Source of the DNA: JAPKZH01 sp963715635
GTDB taxonomy: Bacteria; Acidobacteriota; Aminicenantia; Aminicenantales; UBA4085
DNA length: 64,000 nucleotides
Assembly: GCA_963715635.1 (NCBI GenBank)
Contig: OY970261.1
Span: forward strand, 1,736,001 to 1,800,000
Direction of reading: 5' to 3'
In this document: in pieces, positions 37,815 through 46,759 of the stretch
How positions within the stretch are numbered: position 1 is the first letter of the stretch
How the letters are laid out: each line of letters begins with the position of its first letter
Translations under genes and position numbers: made by a program
Notes under the pieces: generated by a model
What the model saw: only the letters and a program-made list of their open reading frames with translations
Databases searched by the model: none
What the model was told of the DNA's origin: nothing

Positions 37815-38666
37815 CTACCTTTCCAAATTTATAGTCATATTATCGATCAGGCGGGTTGTCCCGATATAAACGGCCAACGCGATGAGCGTCCCGCCGCGAA
37901 TTTCTTTCACTGGCTTGAGGTCCTGCGCATCGACCGCTTCGACATAATCAATCCTGGCCAAGGGCTCTTTCTCAATCATCGCCCTCATTCTTCCGAGGAC
38001 GACCTCTGCCCTTCGCTCGCCTCGCTTAATAGCCGTCTTGGCTTCTGCGAGGCTTTTTGTCAAAACGAGGGCCGCCGTCCGTTCTTGGGGGTTCAGATAC
38101 GTGTTCCGCGAACTCATGGCCAGTCCGTCCGGCTCGCGAATAATGGGCATGATTTCGACCTGAACATTCAGGTTCAGGTCTCGCACCATTTTCCGGAGGA
38201 TGATCGCCTGCTGGGCATCCTTCTGCCCGAAAAAGGCGAAATCAGGCTCGACGATTTGAAAAAGCTTGAGCACGACCGTGCAGACGCCCCGGAAATGTCC
38301 GGGGCGCGAACGTCCGCAAAGCTTATCCTGGAGGTCATGGACCTCGACATAGGTCTTATATCCGTCTGGGTACATTTGGGCGGCTTCAGGATGGAATACA
38401 TAATCAACCCCTTCCTTCTCGAGTAAAGTGCAATCCCGCCCCAAATCCCGGGGATAAGCCTTGAAGTCCTCCTTCGGCCCGAACTGCGCAGGATTGATAA
38501 AAATGCTGACAACGGTCACATCGGCCTTTTTTCGGGACGCCCGGACAAGGCTGAGATGCCCCTCATGGAGAAATCCCATGGTCGGCACAAATCCGATTGT
38601 CCGGCTGGAGGACCTGTGCTGCCTGACGACGGCTTTCATTTCCGGAATCGAGGTGATGATCTTCAT
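37815..38666 (-). CDS. panC: Pantothenate synthetase
   Basis: 283 residues. It ligates pantoate and beta-alanine with ATP via a pantoyl-adenylate. Seen: FVPTMGFLHEGHLSLVRASR (HIGH-like), FINPAQFGPKEDFKAYPRDL, KLCGRSRPGHFRGVCTVVLK, and FFGQKDAQQAIILRKMVRDL. AMSSRNTYLNPQER is the KMSKS-equivalent. Starts within the last 4 nt of panB. Confidence 0.97.
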   Translation of the reverse strand: MKIITSIPEMKAVVRQHRSSSRTIGFVPTMGFLHEGHLSLVRASRKKADVTVVSIFINPAQFGPKEDFKAYPRDLGRDCTLLEKEGVDYVFHPEAAQMYPDGYKTYVEVHDLQDKLCGRSRPGHFRGVCTVVLKLFQIVEPDFAFFGQKDAQQAIILRKMVRDLNLNVQVEIMPIIREPDGLAMSSRNTYLNPQERTAALVLTKSLAEAKTAIKRGERRAEVVLGRMRAMIEKEPLARIDYVEAVDAQDLKPVKEIRGGTLIALAVYIGTTRLIDNMTINLER

Positions 38667-39526
38667 CGTTTATTTGTTTTCTTTAAAAGCCGGGCCGCTT
38701 CGGGCTTGAGGTGGTAAGAATGCTCATCATCGGGGAAGATGCCTGTTTTGACGTCCTCCTTGTATTTCCCCACGGCCTGGCTGATCACGGCGTGGAGGTC
38801 GGCATATTTTTTTACGAATTTGGGAAGATAGCCACTGGAGTATCCGACCAGGTCATGAAAGACGAGGATCTGTCCGTCGCACCACGGCCCCGCCCCGATG
38901 CCGATTGTAGGAATGGCCAATTTTTCGGTGATGATCCCGGCCACTTCCATGGGGATACATTCCAGAATGACTGCAAAAACGCCCGCTTTTTCCAGGCTCG
39001 AAGCATCCTGGATTATTTTTTTGGCTTCCTCCTTCTCGCTCCCCTTCACCTTGAATTGGCCGATGTGATGGATGGATTGGGGCGTCAGGCCGACATGCCC
39101 CATGACGGGAATCTCCGCTTCCACCAGGCTCTCGATCAGCCTCAGCCGTTTCTTTGACGCTCCCTCGATCTTCACTCCCTGGGCGCCTGCCTCCTTGATA
39201 AACCGGGAGGCATTATAAACCGATTCGTCCACGGATAGGTGGAAGGAAAAGTAAGGCATATCCCCGATGACCAATGCTCTCTTAACGGCCCTGACGACCG
39301 GTTTGGTGTGGTGGATCATTTCGTCCATCGTCACCGGAATCGTATTGTCGTATCCCAAAACGACCATCCCCAGGGAATCCCCCACCAGGATCAAATCGAT
39401 CCCCGCATCGTCCACAATCCTGGCGATCGGAAAATCATAGGCCGTGAGGGCCACGATTTTCTCATGGTTCGCTTTCCTGGATTGCAGGGCGGGGATTGTC
39501 ATTCGTTGGTTGTTGTTTGCGGCCAT
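38663..39526 (-). CDS. panB: 3-methyl-2-oxobutanoate hydroxymethyltransferase
   Basis: 287 residues from ATG 39526, which follows AAAGGAAGG; the frame extends to 39556 without a better site. It makes ketopantoate from 2-oxoisovalerate and methylene-tetrahydrofolate. Seen: VALTAYDFPIARIVDDAGID, LVGDSLGMVVLGYDNTIPVT, GAQGVKIEGASK, MGHVGLTPQSIHHIGQFKVK and IGIGAGPWCDGQILVFHDLVG. It heads the panBCD group, 60 nt after the nucleoside kinase gene. Confidence 0.97.
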   Translation of the reverse strand: MAANNNQRMTIPALQSRKANHEKIVALTAYDFPIARIVDDAGIDLILVGDSLGMVVLGYDNTIPVTMDEMIHHTKPVVRAVKRALVIGDMPYFSFHLSVDESVYNASRFIKEAGAQGVKIEGASKKRLRLIESLVEAEIPVMGHVGLTPQSIHHIGQFKVKGSEKEEAKKIIQDASSLEKAGVFAVILECIPMEVAGIITEKLAIPTIGIGAGPWCDGQILVFHDLVGYSSGYLPKFVKKYADLHAVISQAVGKYKEDVKTGIFPDDEHSYHLKPEAARLLKKTNKR

Positions 39527-39586
39527 GGTCCTTCCTTTCTCCCCATCCCGCCTCAAACGCGGGATTGGGGTAAAGTCAATCGCTCG

Positions 39587-40258
39587 TCATTTTCTCTTCA
39601 GGTCTTTGCCGGCATAGCTCTGCGGGACATAAAACAGGGGCGTCTTTTTCATCTGGCCGACCTGATCGATCACGTCCAGGACGTCCTCTTCACGCGTCAA
39701 ATCCAGCTCGTCGGACTTGATGACCAGCAGCGGCGTGGCCTGATAATTGAAGAAAAAATAATCGAACGCTTCGACCAGGTCCTGCAGATATTTTTCAGAG
39801 ATATTCTTTTCCAGGGCGTTCCCCTCCTTGGCGATCCTTCTCAGGAGGGTCGGCAGTGAAATCTGCAGAAAGACAACAAGGTCGGGTTTCGGAACGCGCT
39901 CGGCCAGCACCCCGTAGATCCTCTCATAGACGACAAGCTCCTCGTCGGAGAGGGTCTGGTAGGCATAGATTTTGTCCTTCTCAAAGATATAGTCGCAGAT
40001 GATCCGCTCCTCAAAAAGGTCCCTCTGAACCAGCCGGGCCTGCTGATGGTAGCGGTTCACCAAAAAGACAAGCTGGGCCAGGAAGGACGCCCCTTCTTTC
40101 TCATCATAGAAATCCTTTAGGTAGGGATTTTCTGTCTTGTCCAGGACGACTTTCCCCCCGATTTTTTGGGCCAGCAGGTTCGCCAACTTCGCCTTTCCAG
40201 ACTTGAACACTCCCTCCAGGGCGATATGCTTGAAGGTTATGTCCGTTTTCTCGGTCAT
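39587..40258 (-). CDS. Deoxynucleoside kinase family protein
   Basis: 223 residues of the dNK/thymidine kinase 2 fold. P-loop GVFKSGKAKLA, with Ala where the family has Ser or Thr after Lys. CDYIFEKDKIYAYQTLSDEE matches the DRS/catalytic region. PDLVVFLQISLPTLLRRIAK is the lid-proximal strand. The substituted P-loop residue normally helps bind Mg-ATP, so activity may be altered. In other bacteria similar kinases are linked to panB or folK. It probably heads the pan operon. Confidence 0.78.
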   Translation of the reverse strand: MTEKTDITFKHIALEGVFKSGKAKLANLLAQKIGGKVVLDKTENPYLKDFYDEKEGASFLAQLVFLVNRYHQQARLVQRDLFEERIICDYIFEKDKIYAYQTLSDEELVVYERIYGVLAERVPKPDLVVFLQISLPTLLRRIAKEGNALEKNISEKYLQDLVEAFDYFFFNYQATPLLVIKSDELDLTREEDVLDVIDQVGQMKKTPLFYVPQSYAGKDLKRK

Positions 40259-40324
40259 TTCCGTCCGCCGAAGCTGGTTAGTTTATATCGGAATGAGGCC
40301 CTTAAGTCAATTAAAAAGCTCGTT

Positions 40325-40450
40325 GAAGCGGCTCGTTTTTGGGACCTGTCACGGCAGCGCCTCCATCCTCGCTCATTACCCTCTGCTAGAGGGTCCCATT
40401 CGCTCCGGGTGGAGGCATCTGCCGCGCCACCCAAAATGACGAACCGCTTC
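40325..40450. repeat. MITE-like inverted repeat element, second GGGACCTGTCAC copy
   Basis: GAAGCGGCTCGTTTTTGGG (40325-40343) is mirrored, with mismatches, by CCCAAAATGACGAACCGCTT (from 40430). Inside are GGGACCTGTCAC and CTCTGCTAGAGGGTCCC. It occupies the gap between the kinase and pspC. The shared phrase and layout tie it to the element at 33846. Confidence 0.5.
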
Positions 40451-40470
40451 TGCCTCGCCTATCAACCGGG

Positions 40471-40698
40471 TTAATTTCCCTTATCCCCTGCCTGGGGTGG
40501 CGCAGGCGACTGCGAGGGGATGACGATCCAGGCGACGATGTAGAAAATAAACATCGGGATTAAAGCGCTGGCGATGGAAATCGCCACAAAAACGAGCCTG
40601 ACCAGGGAGACATCGATATCAAAGTATTCCGCCAGGCCGCCGCAGATGCCCGCGATCATTTTCTGGTTTAAAGACCTATGAAGCCTCTTGGCTGGCAT
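40471..40698 (-). CDS. PspC-domain membrane protein
   Basis: 75 residues. It has the PspC signature RSLNQKMIAGICGGLAEYF followed by DIDVSLVRLVFVAI and one long hydrophobic segment (SALIPMFIFYIVAWIVIP). The tail is polar. GGAGGTC precedes the ATG. PspC proteins sit in the inner membrane and take part in envelope stress signalling. No pspA or pspB is nearby. Confidence 0.88.
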   Translation of the reverse strand: MPAKRLHRSLNQKMIAGICGGLAEYFDIDVSLVRLVFVAISIASALIPMFIFYIVAWIVIPSQSPAPPQAGDKGN

Positions 40699-40744
40699 TT
40701 GACCTCCTCCTAAGAAATTTTGAAGTTTTTGTTCCTATCAGCCT

Positions 40745-42712
40745 CTATATATTAATACGGATGGGCAGGATAACCGTTGTGATGCCCTTCCAGCGCAGCT
40801 CCTGCTGGATGGCGAAGGCGGTCTCATTGTGCAGGAGGCGGTGGATGACGCTCGGCTGACGGAAGACAGACTGGCCGGCGAACACCGTCGATTTGGGAAA
40901 TTTCCTGGCGATGGACTCGATCAGCCGGCTGGCGGTCTGGACGACATCCGTTCCTAGATCATACTGAGAATCGGCGGCAAAACCGAGTTTTCGGGCAAGA
41001 TCGACATATTTTCTCAAAGATTCGCGGGCCGAGCCTTCCAGGCTGGACATGGCCTCCGATCCTTTGAACGAACCAACGTCAACTTCTGCCACGGAAACGA
41101 AGACGAAATTCTTATAGAGACCGGGAAAACTCCGGATGACGGAGAGAAATGTGTGAACGCCGAACCCGTTGTATCCGCTGACGAGCTGGATGGCGGTCAT
41201 CTCTTTGGGATTAACGGGGGCCATGTTGGCCGGACCTTTCAGGGGAAGATTCAACAGCAGGTCATCCAATTCCCGGACTCCGCCGCGCACCTTGTTATAA
41301 TGCCGGCGGGTCATGTAACACAGGACGATCACGAGCGCCGTGATCACCAGGGTCAGCCATCCCCCGACCATGAATTTTTCGAGCGAGGTTATGATCAAAA
41401 TCGTCAGACACAGCGTCAGACCGGTCATATGAACAGGCAAATGCTTTTTCCAATGAGGTTCCCTGCGCCTGTTTTTGATGAAAAACCTGGACATGCCGAG
41501 CTCAGACAGGGTGAATGTTAAAAAAACATTGATCGAATACATGACGACAAGGGTCGAAATCGAGCCGTGGGAATAAAGCAGCAGGAGGACCGCCGCCCCT
41601 CCCATGAGCAAGACGCCGTTTTGGATGGTGAACCGGCCGGACAGCGAGGCGAAGCGGTGCGGAAACCAGTAATCCACGGCCATATTGGCCATGACTCTGG
41701 GGCCGTCAACAAAGCCTGTTTGGGCTGCGACAAAAAGGAGGGCTCCTTCGGAGAAAATGGTAATCAAGGCCAGGACAGGCCCGAAGCTCCAGCCTCCAAA
41801 GAGTTTTCCGGCCAGAACGGCGTTCAGAGTTTGCCCAAAGACAGGCCGGACATCCAGGAGAAGGTAGCATAGCAATATACCTCCGGCTGTAACAGCCAGA
41901 GAGGTCGACATATAGACCATCGTCCGCTTGCCGCTCTGGACCCTGGGCTCGCGTAGGATCTGAAGGCCGTTGGAAACGGCCTCGATTCCTGTGTAGGTGC
42001 CGCCGCCCATAGAGAACGCGCGCAAAAAAAGGAGAAGCATTCCCCCTGCGCCGAGGGTCACCAGACCGCCCTTGAAACCCGTCTGGATATTCCGAGTCAA
42101 AGGAGCAATCTCGGGAAGGTGGGAAAACACACTATAGCCGATCAGGATCACGTGTGTCACGACGAAGGTGATGAATATGGGAGCCAAAACCGTGATCGAT
42201 TCTTTCACTCCCCTGAGATTGAGGATGACCAAGACGATGATGGCCAAAACTTCAAAACCAACTTTGTACTGTTGATAGGAAGTCGGGAAAAAGCTGAAGA
42301 TGGCATCGCCGCAGGACACGATGGAAACGGTGATGGTCAGCATATAATCGACCAGCAAGGCGCAGCCGGAAATGACCCCAGCCCGCTCTCCCAAAGTGTG
42401 AGTGGCAACGATATATCCGCCGCCTCCGGAGGGGAAATATTCGATGATGCGAGAGTACGCGTAGGAAATGATAAAGACCGTCATCGCCGTCGCCAAGGCC
42501 AGGAAAACGGCCAGATAGGTATGTTTGCCGAGAGTTTTGAAAGCTTCCTCGGGACCGTAGGATGCGGAAGAAAGGCCGTCCGCACCCAATCCGATCCAGG
42601 CCAAGATGGGGATCAGGGCCAGCTTATGAAAGAGCCTGGGGTCCTTGATGCTCCGCGGCTTGCCGATCAGCGTGTGCTTGATTTTATCTGCCAGCGAATT
42701 CTCTTCATTCAT
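40745..42712 (-). CDS. APC-superfamily permease, KimA-like potassium transporter
   Basis: 655 residues from ATG 42712; an upstream GTG frame to 42754 lacks support. There are twelve membrane helices followed by a ~150-residue cytosolic domain. The N-terminus IKHTLIGKPRSI, GADGLSSASYGPEEAF, the loop PSGGGGYIVATHTLGERAGV and GCALLVDYMLTITVSIVSCG parallel the KimA (YdaO) K+/H+ symporter. The C-terminal part (VSGYNGFGVHTFLSVIRSFP) resembles its nucleotide-responsive domain. Next to trkA/trkH genes, which supports potassium as substrate; amino-acid transport is the alternative. No ydaO-type riboswitch is seen upstream. Confidence 0.78.
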   Translation of the reverse strand: MNEENSLADKIKHTLIGKPRSIKDPRLFHKLALIPILAWIGLGADGLSSASYGPEEAFKTLGKHTYLAVFLALATAMTVFIISYAYSRIIEYFPSGGGGYIVATHTLGERAGVISGCALLVDYMLTITVSIVSCGDAIFSFFPTSYQQYKVGFEVLAIIVLVILNLRGVKESITVLAPIFITFVVTHVILIGYSVFSHLPEIAPLTRNIQTGFKGGLVTLGAGGMLLLFLRAFSMGGGTYTGIEAVSNGLQILREPRVQSGKRTMVYMSTSLAVTAGGILLCYLLLDVRPVFGQTLNAVLAGKLFGGWSFGPVLALITIFSEGALLFVAAQTGFVDGPRVMANMAVDYWFPHRFASLSGRFTIQNGVLLMGGAAVLLLLYSHGSISTLVVMYSINVFLTFTLSELGMSRFFIKNRRREPHWKKHLPVHMTGLTLCLTILIITSLEKFMVGGWLTLVITALVIVLCYMTRRHYNKVRGGVRELDDLLLNLPLKGPANMAPVNPKEMTAIQLVSGYNGFGVHTFLSVIRSFPGLYKNFVFVSVAEVDVGSFKGSEAMSSLEGSARESLRKYVDLARKLGFAADSQYDLGTDVVQTASRLIESIARKFPKSTVFAGQSVFRQPSVIHRLLHNETAFAIQQELRWKGITTVILPIRINI

Positions 42713-42950
42713 GGATGACTCTGATTGACCTTTTAGGCTGTGCCTATACTTCACTTATCTATTTTATTTTCTATATTTTAAGGGAAATTTACCCTGCCGG
42801 AAGGAGTTCTTTTTAAATTAAATACCTTTCGAATTCGGGGCTATTTTAGCAAAAAGGGCCTTGTCAAGACAAGTCTCTGATTGGCTTGACAGGCGGGATT
42901 GCTTTTCACGAAGAACTTATATTATTATCAGCTCACAGAGGAAGCTTTAG

Positions 42951-43592
42951 GTGCATGTCATTATCGTTGGGTGCGGCCGCGTCGGCTCCAGCCTGGCCGT
43001 TGCGCTTTCCCAAAAAGGCCACGATGTCGTCGTAATCGACACGGAAGAAGAAGCCTTCAAACGCCTGGGGTCAACGTTCAACGGCCTGATCCTCCGAGGC
43101 TCCGGCTGCGAGGAAGAAGTCCTTAAAAAAGCCGGCATCGAAAAATGCGATGCCTTTGCCGCGGTGACAAACTCTGACAGCGCCAACACGATGTCGGTCG
43201 AAATTGCGTCCCGGCTCTACCATGTTTCCAAAGTCGTGGCCAGGCTCTATTATCCGGAACGGGAACGCACCATGCAATTCCTGGGCATCGATTACGTCAG
43301 CGGCACGCGCATGACAGTCCAGGCCATCATCGACAAACTGATCGAGGGTGTCGGCCAGCACCTGCTCATAAGGGGCGACCTCGAGCTGATCGAATTTTTA
43401 GCCGGCGCCGAGATTCACAACAAGCGGGTCGTGGACATCCAGATTCCCAATGAGTTCAGGATCTGCCTGGTCACTCGGCAAGGCTCGACGTTCCTGCCCT
43501 GGAGGGAGACGATCCTCAAGGATCGTGATGTTTTGCTGGCCGCGGTCAAAAGCGCGAGTTTTTCCAAAATCGCAAAATACATAAGGAAATAA
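42951..43592 (+). CDS. trkA: TrkA-family potassium channel NAD-binding protein (first copy)
   Basis: 213 residues starting at GTG 42951 (AGAGGAAG upstream). RCK_N Rossmann domain: VIIVGCGRVGSSLAVALSQ binds NAD(H), with a distal DTEEEAF. The middle reads LILRGSGCEEEVLKKAGIEK and TNSDSANTMSVEIASR. RCK_C is ~130-213 (HNKRVVDIQIPNEFRICLVT). It is the cytosolic gating subunit of TrkH. The second copy starts 4 nt after its stop. Diverges from the KimA-like gene. Confidence 0.92.
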   Translation: MHVIIVGCGRVGSSLAVALSQKGHDVVVIDTEEEAFKRLGSTFNGLILRGSGCEEEVLKKAGIEKCDAFAAVTNSDSANTMSVEIASRLYHVSKVVARLYYPERERTMQFLGIDYVSGTRMTVQAIIDKLIEGVGQHLLIRGDLELIEFLAGAEIHNKRVVDIQIPNEFRICLVTRQGSTFLPWRETILKDRDVLLAAVKSASFSKIAKYIRK

Positions 43593-43596
43593 AGGC

Positions 43597-44274
43597 ATGT
43601 ACGTCGTGATCAACGGGGGCGGCAAAGTGGGGTCCTTCCTGGCTCTGACGCTGCACCAGAAAAAGCACGATGTGGCGGTCATCGAGAAAAGACCCGATGT
43701 CATCAAGATGTTGGCCGAAGAGCTGCCCCAGAATGTCCTGTTGATCCAGGGAGACGGCTGCGATCCCCGCGCTCAAGAAGACGCGGGTGTCGGCCATGCC
43801 GATGTCTTCGCCGCCGTGACGCGGAACGATGATGACAACCTAGTCTCCTGCCAGCTGGCCCGGATTAATTTCAAGGTCAAAAGGGCGGTCGCCCGCGTCA
43901 GCAGTCCGAAGAACGAACCCGTCTTCAACGCCCTGGGCATTCGAGCCATTTCTTCGACGTCGATCATCAGTCATCTGATCGAAGAAGAGATGACGGTCAC
44001 AGATATCCTCCGGCTGCACACCCTGGAGAAAGGCCATTTGACTTTAGTGGAGCTCGTTGTCCCTCCGGGAGATCGCGATATATTTTATAAAACGGTCTCG
44101 GAATTGACTCTCCCGGAGAAGAGCGTTCTGGTGACGATCATGCGCGATGACAGGGTCATTATTCCCCGCGGCAATACCGACATAGAACCGGGGGACCGCA
44201 TCATCGCCCTGACCGACATCGAGCACGAAGAAGAACTCAGCCGCGTCTTCAGCAAGCCGCGGAAAAAACCTTGA
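43597..44274 (+). CDS. trkA: TrkA-family potassium channel NAD-binding protein (second copy)
   Basis: 225 residues. MYVVINGGGKVGSFLALTLH is a GGGxxG NAD-binding start, LLIQGDGCDPRAQEDAGV follows, and the RCK_C is GHLTLVELVVPPGDRDIFY to IEPGDRIIALTD. Two separate single-unit TrkA proteins here replace the duplicated E. coli TrkA, so a hetero-ring on TrkH is plausible (inference). They share only moderate similarity with each other. Confidence 0.92.
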   Translation: MYVVINGGGKVGSFLALTLHQKKHDVAVIEKRPDVIKMLAEELPQNVLLIQGDGCDPRAQEDAGVGHADVFAAVTRNDDDNLVSCQLARINFKVKRAVARVSSPKNEPVFNALGIRAISSTSIISHLIEEEMTVTDILRLHTLEKGHLTLVELVVPPGDRDIFYKTVSELTLPEKSVLVTIMRDDRVIIPRGNTDIEPGDRIIALTDIEHEEELSRVFSKPRKKP

Positions 44275-44295
44275 GGATCCATCGCTGAGGCCGAG

Positions 44296-44445
44296 ATGCC
44301 AACGAGATTCAACCCCTTCAGCTTGAAAAACCTGCGTAACTATCGCCTGTATCTATCCGGGATTCTGGTCGAGGTTCTGGCGGTTTTCCTTCTGCTGGCG
44401 ATCGGATATCTGATCGCCTGGGTGATCCCGAAACTGGTCCACTGA
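44296..44445 (+). CDS. 49-aa single-helix membrane protein between trkA and trkH
   Basis: Reads MPTRFNPFSLKNLRNYRLYL then SGILVEVLAVFLLLAIGYLI and AWVIPKLVH. A basic N-terminus is followed by one hydrophobic helix. It starts 21 nt after trkA and ends 43 nt before trkH, all in one direction. No family recognised. Small helices of this kind can be accessory subunits of potassium transporters (as KdpF is), which is only a positional suggestion. Confidence 0.5.
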   Translation: MPTRFNPFSLKNLRNYRLYLSGILVEVLAVFLLLAIGYLIAWVIPKLVH

Positions 44446-44488
44446 TGAGGCATCTGGAGACTCCGTTCGTGGGAGACGCCGAAGAGAA

Positions 44489-45991
44489 ATGATCGTCCGG
44501 CCGAGAGCAGCAGACTTCAGGATCATCGGGCTTTATTGCGGGAAAATCATCATCGGCGTCGGCCTGCTGATGGTGATTCCTCTCGTCGTCTCACTCGCCT
44601 TCAGGGAGTGGAATGCCGCCATCGATTTTCTCGTGGGGATCGGCATCTGTCTTGTCCTCGGTCTCCTCACCGAAGTTTTTTGCCAGACGACAAGGGAACT
44701 CATGTGGTCTCATGGGCTGGTGATCGCCGGTTTCTCCTGGATTCTGGCGACCGCCGTCGGCGCCATCCCTCATTGGCTGTCCGGTCATTTCGGCTCCTAC
44801 CTAGACGCCATGTTCGATATCATGAGCGGCTATACGACGACCGGCCTGTATCTGCTGCAAGATCTGGACCACATCAGCAACGGGTTGAATATGTGGCGGC
44901 ACCTTCTGACATATGCGGGAGGTCAAGGGATCATTGTCATCGCCTTGACATTCATGATCCGCGGGACAGCGGGGGCTTATAAAATCTATGTCGGCGAGGG
45001 CAAGGACGAACGGCTCTTTCCCAACGTCATCCAGACGGCGCGGGCCATATGGCTCATTTCCCTGACTTACCTTATCGTTGGCTCGGCGACACTCTGGGCC
45101 GTCGGCATGAATTTAGGCCAATCTCCGATCAGGGCTTTCTTTCACGCCGTCTGGGTTTTCATGGGCGCCTGGTCCACGGGAGGTTTCGCCCCCCAGTCCT
45201 ACAACATCCTATATTACCATTCCCTGGGTTTTGAGATTGTCTGTGTCGTAATCTGCATCATCGGTTCCTTCAATTTCGCCCTCCACTGGGCGGTCTGGAC
45301 GGGGAAAAAATCGGAGATCCGAAAAAACATCGAAATCATTTCCTTCTTCATCACCATGACCATAGCCATGCTGATTACGACCGCTGGCTTGACCAAGCTG
45401 GGCGTCTACCCCGATATCGCGTCGAATTTCCGAAAGATGTTCTTTCAGGTCTCCAGCGGACATACAACGACAGGGTTTGGAACGGTCTATTCTCGGACTT
45501 TCGTCGTCCAATGGGGCCCCCTGGCCATGCTCGGAATCACCCTGGCCATGGCCATCGGAGCCAGCGCCTGTTCAACCGCAGGAGGCATCAAAGGAATCCG
45601 GATGGGCCTGATCGTCAAATCCGTGCGGCAGACTCTTCGCCGCTTGATTTCCCCGGAAAGCGCCTACGTGGTCAAGAAGTGGCATCATGTCACGACCCGC
45701 CTCCTCGATGAACATGCCGTCCAGTCGGTCATGATGATCGCCATATTCTATATCCTGACCTATGTGATTGGAGCGATTGTCGGCGTTTTTTGTGGATATG
45801 AGCCGGTCCAAGCCCTGTTCGACTCGGTCTCGGCCGGATCCAACACGGGGCTCTCCTGCGGAGTCACGTCGCCGACCATGCCCGCGCTCTTGAAAATTGT
45901 CTATATTGTGGAAATGTGGGCCGGCAGGCTGGAATTCATGAGCCTTTTTGCCCTGGGAGGATATATTATGGCCCTGTTCCGTGGCCGCTGA
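44489..45991 (+). CDS. trkH: Trk-type potassium uptake protein TrkH
   Basis: 500 residues with four M1-P-M2 repeats. Pore loops are visible as SGYTTTGLYLL, GAWSTGGFAPQ, SGHTTTGFGTV and SAGSNTGLSCG, each with the filter Gly. ACSTAGGIKGIRMGLIVKS is the family signature before the last repeat. It conducts K+ inward across the inner membrane, gated by the two TrkA proteins encoded upstream. Confidence 0.95.
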   Translation: MIVRPRAADFRIIGLYCGKIIIGVGLLMVIPLVVSLAFREWNAAIDFLVGIGICLVLGLLTEVFCQTTRELMWSHGLVIAGFSWILATAVGAIPHWLSGHFGSYLDAMFDIMSGYTTTGLYLLQDLDHISNGLNMWRHLLTYAGGQGIIVIALTFMIRGTAGAYKIYVGEGKDERLFPNVIQTARAIWLISLTYLIVGSATLWAVGMNLGQSPIRAFFHAVWVFMGAWSTGGFAPQSYNILYYHSLGFEIVCVVICIIGSFNFALHWAVWTGKKSEIRKNIEIISFFITMTIAMLITTAGLTKLGVYPDIASNFRKMFFQVSSGHTTTGFGTVYSRTFVVQWGPLAMLGITLAMAIGASACSTAGGIKGIRMGLIVKSVRQTLRRLISPESAYVVKKWHHVTTRLLDEHAVQSVMMIAIFYILTYVIGAIVGVFCGYEPVQALFDSVSAGSNTGLSCGVTSPTMPALLKIVYIVEMWAGRLEFMSLFALGGYIMALFRGR

Positions 45992-46006
45992 GAAGGAAAA
46001 AAAAGG

Positions 46007-46627
46007 ATGATCCGCCCAAGACGAGCCTCCAAGAAACTTCTGATGCTGGGTCTCTCACTGCTCCTTGTCAGCCAGGTCATGAGTTCTCAAATTTCCCCTC
46101 AAGGAGCGGCAGAGCAAAAAAAACCGGTTATCGAGCCAGCCTCGCCTTCAGTCCCGGAGGAAGTCAACAGCTCGACGCTCGTCGAGGAAGCCAAAAACTG
46201 GAACGGCCGCAAAGTCATTTTTACCGGCGAAGCTGTCGGGGAAGGCATGGTACGCGGCCAAAAATGCTGGATTCACCTCAACGATGACGCGTACATGTGG
46301 AAAAACATCGAGGAGGGTGCCAAACTGGGAGGCTACAACAGCGGCCAGGCGATCTGGGTCGATGCCGGCTTGGCCGGAAAAATCACCTATTACGGCAACT
46401 ATCTGTATGAAGGGGACATCGTGAAAGTCACCGGGACATTCCATTCTGTCTGCCGCGATCACGGCGGCGATATGGATATCCACGCCGATACGCTCGAAAT
46501 CGTCAGAATCGGACATCCCGTCAAGCATATCGTCAACTTCAAACGAGCCTGGCTTGGCTTAGTGCTGCTTGGCCTGGCCGGAGTCTTTTTCTGGATTAGA
46601 AGCATCGCCCGCCGCCATCGTGTCTGA
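46007..46627 (+). CDS. Membrane-anchored secreted protein of unknown function
   Basis: 206 residues. Signal peptide (LLMLGLSLLLVSQVMSSQIS) then a Glu/Pro-rich spacer. The ~110-residue body (NGRKVIFTGEAVGEGMVRGQ, then CWIHLNDDAYMW, KITYYGNYLYEGDIVKVTGT and FHSVCRDHGGDMDIHADTLE) looks like an OB-fold nucleic-acid/oligo-binding-type barrel. A C-terminal helix (AWLGLVLLGLAGVFFWIRSI) with a basic tail anchors it. It lies 15 nt after trkH, so may be cotranscribed. Function unknown. Confidence 0.65.
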   Translation: MIRPRRASKKLLMLGLSLLLVSQVMSSQISPQGAAEQKKPVIEPASPSVPEEVNSSTLVEEAKNWNGRKVIFTGEAVGEGMVRGQKCWIHLNDDAYMWKNIEEGAKLGGYNSGQAIWVDAGLAGKITYYGNYLYEGDIVKVTGTFHSVCRDHGGDMDIHADTLEIVRIGHPVKHIVNFKRAWLGLVLLGLAGVFFWIRSIARRHRV

Positions 46628-46759
46628 CGCCGACTTTCAAGCGGCGAGAGTTTTTCCCGCCCGGAAGTTCTCCTTTAGCAGCTTGACTAAAAGAATGGCC
46701 TATGGTATCGGATATTGTGCAGTCATGGAAAATTTTTTTGCTCTCATGGAGGCCATCGT

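Noticed and set aside
37815..38666. panC/panB overlap as an assembly error
   Set aside because: The ATGA overlap is a normal translational-coupling junction and both proteins are full length.
42713..42950. c-di-AMP (ydaO) riboswitch upstream of the KimA-like gene
   Set aside because: I looked for the conserved GGGGAA and CUGAAUU-type blocks on the minus strand and did not find them; only a short CTTGTC/GACAAG palindrome is present.
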